Below, one piece after another: positions 4,748 to 9,588 of a DNA stretch of 9,588 nucleotides. The notes beneath the pieces are model-generated. The model was not told the DNA's origin. It made no database searches and saw only the letters and a program-made list of their open reading frames with translations. Both the position numbers and the translations under genes were made by a program. The DNA comes from Coxiellaceae bacterium (GTDB taxonomy: Bacteria; Pseudomonadota; Gammaproteobacteria; Coxiellales; Coxiellaceae). Positions within the stretch are counted from its first letter, which is position 1. Every line of letters begins with the position of its first letter. The stretch is taken from contig JABABH010000064.1 of the NCBI GenBank assembly GCA_014238325.1, forward strand, positions 1 through 9,588, in the 5' to 3' direction.

Positions 4748-5620
4748 CGTGATGCAGAATTTCAGGCAGACTCAAATTTGGGTTTTTCTTGGACAGATAG
4801 ACGTGCTTATATCGAGGATGTTTATGAAAATCGACATCAACTGAGCAAAGAGGCGCGGCCTGCGGATTTGCCAACGATACTCGATGAGGTCGTGGCTGCT
4901 TTAGATGCAGGAAAGATCCGGGTAGCGGCTTGCGAGGCGGGTGAATGGCGTGTACAAACTTGGATAAAAAAAGCGCTAGAATTATATTTTAAAATCTCTG
5001 ATTGCCAGGAGCTGCGAGCCGGTTATGCGGCTTTCTATGACAAAATCCCACTAAAATACGCACCCGATCATGATTTCCAAGGCGAAGAGGTTCGCATTGT
5101 GCCGACTGCTATCGTGCGTCGGGGGGCTTATTTAGCGCCTCATACGGTGCTGATGCCGAGCTATGTGAATATTGGCGCTTATATTGATTCTGGGACTTTA
5201 ATTGATACCTGGGCGACCATCGGGTCTTGTGCGCAGATTGGTAAAAATGTGCATGTCTCGGGTGGTGCAGGCATCGGTGGTGTTTTGGAACCACCACAGG
5301 CCTTGCCGACCATTATTGAAGATGGATGCTTTATTGGCGCCCGCTCTGAAATTGCAGAAGGCGTGATTGTGGAAGCCCATGCTGTGATTGCGATGGGCGT
5401 ATTTCTTGGACAAAGCACACCTATTTATGACCGTCAGACAGGTCAGACTCTATATGGTCGCGTACCTGCAGGTGCGGTCGTCATCCCCGGGAGTTTACCA
5501 TCGGCTGATGGGACTTATAATAAATATGCGGCGATTATTGTGAAAAAGGTGGATGCAAGGACGCGATCGAAGACGGCATTGAATGAGATATTACGGCAAG
5601 TATGGGATGCGGGTGGATAG
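4745..5620 (+). CDS. dapD: 2,3,4,5-tetrahydropyridine-2,6-dicarboxylate N-succinyltransferase
   Basis: DapD transfers succinyl from succinyl-CoA to tetrahydrodipicolinate in the cytoplasm, the entry to the succinylase branch towards meso-diaminopimelate and lysine. The 291-residue product aligns with E. coli DapD (274 residues) nearly throughout. It has an N-terminal helical domain with RVQTWIKKA, then a left-handed beta-helix of hexapeptide repeats. The family signatures VLMPSYVNIGAYIDSGT, DTWATIGSCAQIGKNVH and TIIEDGCFIGARSE are all present, as is YGRVPAGAVV and the tail IIVKKVDARTR. It carries about 16 extra N-terminal residues (to about SWTDRR) before the part homologous to E. coli residue 1. 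dapE follows after 12 bp, so the two are probably co-transcribed. No convincing promoter was found in the 4591-4744 gap. Confidence 0.97.
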   Translation: MRDAEFQADSNLGFSWTDRRAYIEDVYENRHQLSKEARPADLPTILDEVVAALDAGKIRVAACEAGEWRVQTWIKKALELYFKISDCQELRAGYAAFYDKIPLKYAPDHDFQGEEVRIVPTAIVRRGAYLAPHTVLMPSYVNIGAYIDSGTLIDTWATIGSCAQIGKNVHVSGGAGIGGVLEPPQALPTIIEDGCFIGARSEIAEGVIVEAHAVIAMGVFLGQSTPIYDRQTGQTLYGRVPAGAVVIPGSLPSADGTYNKYAAIIVKKVDARTRSKTALNEILRQVWDAGG

Positions 5621-5632
5621 GCTCGATCTTAT

Positions 5633-6763
5633 ATGAAAACGCTCGCTTTATTAAAACAGTTGATCGAAAGACCTTCTATGACTCCACAGGATAAAGGCTG
5701 TCAAGATATTATTGCTGAACGTTTGCGCGCAATGGAATTTCAAATAGTCCGCTTGCCGTTTGGCGATATCGATAATTTATGGGCCTATCATGGTACGGGG
5801 GAGCCTAGCATTATTTTTGTGGGCCATACGGATGTGGTGCCGCCCGGTGATCACGCGGCTTGGCATACCCCTCCTTTTGTGCCAACAGAACAGGATGGCT
5901 ATTTATATGGGCGGGGTGCTGCGGATATGAAGAGCGGGCTATCGGCTATGGTGGTGGGCGTAGAAGAATTTATAGCTCGTCATCCTGATCATGCGGGCAC
6001 CATTGGTTTTATGATCACCAGTGATGAAGAAGGGGTAGCAGAGCAGGGTACGAAAAAGATCGTCGACTATTTAACAGCAGAAAATGTGCCTTTGAATTAT
6101 GCGATCGTGGGAGAGGCGAGCAGTTGTAAGCAGTTAGGGGATGTGATGAAAATAGGACGACGGGGCTCGATGTATGGGCACTTAACGATACTAGGGAAAC
6201 AAGGGCATATTGCTTATCCAGACCTAGCTGATAATCCCATCCATCATAGTTTTTTAGCCTGTCAGGCTTTAATCCGGGAGCCTTGGGATACGGGCAATGC
6301 TTTTTTCCCGCCGACGTCGTTGCAGCTTTATTCTATGCATAGTGATGCGGGTGCCTCTAATATTATTCCCGGGCAGTTGGACCTGAAATTTAATTTTAGA
6401 TTTTCCCCCATTTATGAAGCGGCAGATTTACAACGACGTTGCGAGGCTATTCTTGACAAATTTCCATTGAATTATACACTTAAATGGAAAATTACTAGCC
6501 AGCCTTTTTTGAGTGGTTATGGAAAATTGGCAACGGTTTGTGAGCAAGCGGTGCATCATTTTTGTGGTATAAAAAGCGAGCCTAAGACCGATGGTGGTAC
6601 TTCAGATGGTCGATTTTTGGCTGAAGTAGGTTGTGAAGTGGTTGAGCTTGGCCCTATCAATGCAACGGCTCATCAGGTGAATGAATGTGTGGCGATAGCT
6701 GATCTTCAGCGATTGACCGATATTTACCAACATAGTTTAGAGTTACTCTTATGCCCAAACTAA
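5633..6763 (+). CDS. dapE: Succinyl-diaminopimelate desuccinylase
   Basis: DapE hydrolyses N-succinyl-LL-diaminopimelate to LL-diaminopimelate and succinate. It is a dinuclear zinc M20-family enzyme of the cytoplasm. The 376-residue length matches E. coli DapE (375). Visible metal and catalytic residues: H65 and D67 in GHTDVVPPGDH, D98 in GRGAADMKSG, the E132-E133 pair in TSDEEG, E161 in VGEAS, and H347 in INATAHQVNE. The substrate-binding DGGTSDGRF is at 320-328. The dimerisation domain lies roughly at 178-290. The ribosome site is weak, so translation is probably coupled to dapD 12 bp upstream. The 3' end overlaps the permease start by 13 nt, indicating one operon. Confidence 0.97.
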   Translation: MKTLALLKQLIERPSMTPQDKGCQDIIAERLRAMEFQIVRLPFGDIDNLWAYHGTGEPSIIFVGHTDVVPPGDHAAWHTPPFVPTEQDGYLYGRGAADMKSGLSAMVVGVEEFIARHPDHAGTIGFMITSDEEGVAEQGTKKIVDYLTAENVPLNYAIVGEASSCKQLGDVMKIGRRGSMYGHLTILGKQGHIAYPDLADNPIHHSFLACQALIREPWDTGNAFFPPTSLQLYSMHSDAGASNIIPGQLDLKFNFRFSPIYEAADLQRRCEAILDKFPLNYTLKWKITSQPFLSGYGKLATVCEQAVHHFCGIKSEPKTDGGTSDGRFLAEVGCEVVELGPINATAHQVNECVAIADLQRLTDIYQHSLELLLCPN

Positions 6764-8352
6764 GAAAACAGGCGACAACCACCAGTCTTTTATACGTAAG
6801 TGTAGGCAGTATTATTGGTTCAGGATGGTTGTTTGGAGCGTTATTTGCGGCTAAACAAGCGGGGCCTTTGAGTATTTATTCTTGGATATTGGGTGGCGTG
6901 ATTATCATGACCATCGCCTTGGTCTATTCAGAATTATCGACCTTATTTCCTAAAAGCGGGGCACTGGTGCATATCAGCCATATTGGACATGGTGTGCTCC
7001 TCGGTAGGATTTGGAGTTTCTTGTTATTTCTGGCTTATGTCGCGATCGCCCCGATTGAAGTCATGGCAGTATTAGGCTACGCCAATAATTATTGTCCCTA
7101 TTTTATGGACCCTGAGTTACATGTATTGACACATATTGGCGTGCTGACGGCCATGGCAGTATTGGCTGTGATGGTGGTTTTTAATTTTTTTTCTATACGA
7201 TGGGTATTATACATTAATAGCACTATTACTTTTTGGAAAATATTGATTCCATTCATCACACTGATTGTGCTCATGGCCTTCTCTTTTCATCCCACTAACC
7301 TACAGGTGAATCCTGAGCATTTTTCAGTCGTGAATATTTTCACTGCGACGGTATCTGCGGGTGTTATTTTTAGCTATTTGGGATTTAGAACAGCGATCGA
7401 ATTGGCAGGGGAGACCCAAAACCCCAGTCGATCCTTGCCTATTGCGGTCATCGGTTCGGTTCTAATCGGGATGATATTATATGTCGGATTACAGCTGGGC
7501 TTTATTCTGGCGCTGCCTCCGAGTGCTTTGCACTCGGGTTGGAGTCACTTGCATTATATCGGGAGTGCGGGACCATTAGCCGCTTTAGTGGTATTGATTG
7601 GTGCGACTTGGTGGGCCCCGGTCCTCTATTTAGATGCTTTTGTCTCTCCACTGGGAACGGGTTATATTTATATGGCGTCCACGGCGCGTGTTGTGATGGC
7701 AGCGGGAGAAACGAGTAGTGCTCCTAGATGTGTGTCATTATTGAATCGGCATGGTATTCCTTGGGTGGGTTTATTGCTGACCTTTGTGGTGGGCGCCTGT
7801 TTTTTCTTCCCTTTCCCATCTTGGCAGAAAATGGTAAATTATGTTTCTTCTATTATGACATTATCGTATAGTATTGGTCCTATTCTGCTGTTGCAGTTGA
7901 GGAAATATTTGCCAGATATGCCACGTCCTTTTCGTTTACGTGGGGCGTGGTTGTTGGCGCCATTGGCTTTTTTTGTGTCTAATTCGATTATTTTTTGGAG
8001 TGGTTATAAAACGGTCACATTTATATTTTTGCTTTTATTAGCATTCTTTGTGATTTATGTGCTTTGGGCTTATTTTATAAAAAAGGTGGCCACTGAAACT
8101 TTTGGTTGGCCATTTATTTGGTGGTTATGCCCGTACTTTCTGGGATTATGGTTATTCTCACGATTCGGGCCAGTCAGTTTAGGTGGGTCCGGAGCGATGT
8201 CCTTTGGGTATAGCATGCTGGGGTTATTTTTATTTAGCTTGCTCATTTTAGCTTTTGCGATCAAAAGCGGTGTACCTAAGGATGAGTTAGTGGGGCGCGC
8301 CCAATATATGGCCTCCTTGCAGTCTTATGCAGACGGGGTGGTGAAGGAATAG
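6751..8352 (+). CDS. APC-family amino acid permease, YveA (aspartate:proton symporter)-like
   Basis: A 533-residue polytopic inner-membrane protein with about 12-14 hydrophobic segments. TM1 carries the APC carboxylate-binding break GSIIGSG (19-25). From memory, several segments resemble Bacillus subtilis YveA: the WLFG after TM1, AGPLSIYSWILGGVIIM, VYSEL, FPFPSW, and the C-terminal RPFRLRG leading to FWSGYKTV. The length also fits YveA (about 520). A role as an amino acid:proton symporter is therefore likely and aspartate is a plausible substrate, but substrate cannot be read from sequence with certainty. The start ATG lies inside the end of dapE in another frame, so its translation is probably coupled. 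If the substrate is aspartate, the operon would join precursor uptake to diaminopimelate synthesis. No terminator is evident before thrS. Confidence 0.88.
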   Translation: MPKLRKQATTTSLLYVSVGSIIGSGWLFGALFAAKQAGPLSIYSWILGGVIIMTIALVYSELSTLFPKSGALVHISHIGHGVLLGRIWSFLLFLAYVAIAPIEVMAVLGYANNYCPYFMDPELHVLTHIGVLTAMAVLAVMVVFNFFSIRWVLYINSTITFWKILIPFITLIVLMAFSFHPTNLQVNPEHFSVVNIFTATVSAGVIFSYLGFRTAIELAGETQNPSRSLPIAVIGSVLIGMILYVGLQLGFILALPPSALHSGWSHLHYIGSAGPLAALVVLIGATWWAPVLYLDAFVSPLGTGYIYMASTARVVMAAGETSSAPRCVSLLNRHGIPWVGLLLTFVVGACFFFPFPSWQKMVNYVSSIMTLSYSIGPILLLQLRKYLPDMPRPFRLRGAWLLAPLAFFVSNSIIFWSGYKTVTFIFLLLLAFFVIYVLWAYFIKKVATETFGWPFIWWLCPYFLGLWLFSRFGPVSLGGSGAMSFGYSMLGLFLFSLLILAFAIKSGVPKDELVGRAQYMASLQSYADGVVKE

Positions 8353-8370
8353 TCTGGTCGGATATGAAGG

Positions 8371-8397
8371 TTGAGTCACGATCTCAATATTTATTAT
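8371..8397 (+). promoter_or_regulatory. Possible thrS promoter
   Basis: TTGAGT (8371-8376) and TATTAT (8392-8397) have good hexamers but a short 15-nt spacer. This is the only candidate in the 70-bp gap between the permease and thrS. Read-through from the dap operon is an alternative. Confidence 0.25.
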
Positions 8398-8422
8398 GCA
8401 AATTTAAGGTAGCTTATAACAG

Positions 8423-9588
8423 ATGGTTACGATTACATTTAGCGATGGCAGTCAAAAAGAATGGACTGCACCCATCACGGTGCGAGATGCGATGCGGGCC
8501 TGGGACCCGAAGGCAGAGCGATCCGCATTAGCAGCAGAAGTGAATGGTTCTGTTGTCGATTTTTCATATAGGGTGGATGCTGATGCCATAGTACGTCCAA
8601 TTACTTCAAAAGATCCAGAAGGATTGGACATTATTCGGCATTCGACAGCACATTTGTTAGCGCATGCCGTTAAAATATTATTTCCTAATGCAAAACTGGG
8701 TGTTGGTCCCGTCATTGAAAATGGATTCTACTATGATGTGTTATCTGAACCTGCCTTGGTATGGGAGGATATCGATCGCATTCAAGCACAAATGCAGGCA
8801 TTAGTGCAGGCGAATTTTGTGATTCAGCAAGAAATTTTGACTCGTTCCGCTGCGGTGACTTTGTTTCAACAACGAGGAGAGACTTACAAGCTTGACATTA
8901 TCAAAGATATTCCGGAAACAGAAGCCGTTACGGTTTATTGGCAAGATGACTTTGTCGACCTTTGTCGAGGGCCGCATATTCCTCGTACGGGGCTGCTTCA
9001 GGCTTTTCAGTTAACTAAATTGGCGGGGGCCTACTGGCGTGGTGATCATCGTAATGAGATGTTGCAGCGTATTTATGGCACAGCTTGGCCCGATCGCTCG
9101 GCATTAAAGGCTTATTTGAAACAATTGGAAGAGGCTGAAAAGCGAGATCATCGTCTTTTGGGGAAGAAGATGGATTTATTCCATTTTCAGCCAGAGGCAC
9201 CGGGTTGTGTGTTTTGGCATCCTAATGGTTGGATCATCGTGCAACAGATCAGGCATTATCTGCGCCGATTTACGCGCCAATATGGTTATGAGGAAATCAA
9301 TACGCCACAATTACTGGATCTATCACTCTGGGAGCAATCAGGTCACTTGGAAAAATTTGATGCGGGGATCTTTACCTCGCGTGCTGAGCATCGTGAATAT
9401 GCGATTAAACCCATGAGCTGTCCAGCGCATGTGCAAGTGTTTAACCAAGGTATCAAAAGTTATAGAGACCTACCTATTCGTTATGCAGAATTTGGTGCCT
9501 GCTATCGCAATGAGCCTTCTGGCACCCTACATGGCTTGATGCGTTTACGTGGCTTTGTACAAGATGATGCCCATATTTTTTGCACCGA
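8423..9588 (+). CDS. thrS: Threonyl-tRNA synthetase (N-terminal 388 residues; continues beyond window)
   Basis: ThrS charges tRNA-Thr with threonine in the cytoplasm and edits mischarged Ser-tRNA-Thr. The visible part aligns from its first residue with E. coli ThrS (642 residues), which supports the ATG at 8423; AAGG at 8406-8409 is a rather distant ribosome site. Domains in order: TGS at 1-60 (VTITFSDGS); the editing domain with H73-x3-H77 (HSTAHLLAH) and C181-x3-H185 (CRGPHIP); the GAYWRGD motif (202-208); and the start of the class II catalytic core from about 245. The core shows zinc ligand C333 in MSCPAH (E. coli has NCPGH), motif 2 YRNEPSG with R362, and zinc ligand H384 in QDDAHIF. The last zinc histidine and the anticodon-binding domain lie outside. 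The break is the window edge, not a truncation. Confidence 0.97.
   Translation, partial: MVTITFSDGSQKEWTAPITVRDAMRAWDPKAERSALAAEVNGSVVDFSYRVDADAIVRPITSKDPEGLDIIRHSTAHLLAHAVKILFPNAKLGVGPVIENGFYYDVLSEPALVWEDIDRIQAQMQALVQANFVIQQEILTRSAAVTLFQQRGETYKLDIIKDIPETEAVTVYWQDDFVDLCRGPHIPRTGLLQAFQLTKLAGAYWRGDHRNEMLQRIYGTAWPDRSALKAYLKQLEEAEKRDHRLLGKKMDLFHFQPEAPGCVFWHPNGWIIVQQIRHYLRRFTRQYGYEEINTPQLLDLSLWEQSGHLEKFDAGIFTSRAEHREYAIKPMSCPAHVQVFNQGIKSYRDLPIRYAEFGACYRNEPSGTLHGLMRLRGFVQDDAHIFCT

Noticed and set aside
5109..5418. Minus-strand open frames inside dapD
   Set aside because: They are antisense shadows of a fully conserved enzyme gene.

Overview
The window looks like a gammaproteobacterial chromosome segment. 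It has moderate-to-low GC and E. coli-like ThrS, DapD and DapE. Two broken genes, repeats and unrecognised small membrane proteins suggest a host-associated lineage, possibly Legionellales/Coxiellaceae. That placement is inference from general character; no marker in the window proves it.

The left part (1-4600) is accessory. It opens with a structured repeat (1-86, cut by the window edge), then a DUF3775 gene (+, TTG start at 193) and a frameshifted Rpn-family nuclease gene (-, 703-1657). A second copy of the repeat follows (1915-1993). The two repeat copies have the same orientation and flank the DUF3775/rpn block, and their stems differ by paired, compensatory substitutions. Next comes a minus-strand series in the order tRNA-Pro(TGG), gene B, gene A, tRNA-Arg(TCT), gene C. 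A, B and C encode unrecognised single-pass membrane proteins with cysteine motifs, and I interpret them as one paralogous family. A and B share a 37-bp upstream block running to the first codons, and an exact 36-bp block past their 3' ends, so each resembles a cassette. C carries an in-frame amber codon.

The right part (4745-9588) is conserved housekeeping on the plus strand. dapD and dapE (adjacent steps of the succinylase branch to meso-diaminopimelate and lysine) are 12 bp apart. dapE overlaps an APC-family permease that resembles the Bacillus aspartate:proton symporter YveA. If that resemblance holds, the operon couples uptake of aspartate, the pathway's precursor, to DAP synthesis. thrS follows and runs off the right edge.

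The least explained part is the A/B/C family between and beside the two tRNA genes. No function can be assigned from sequence alone.
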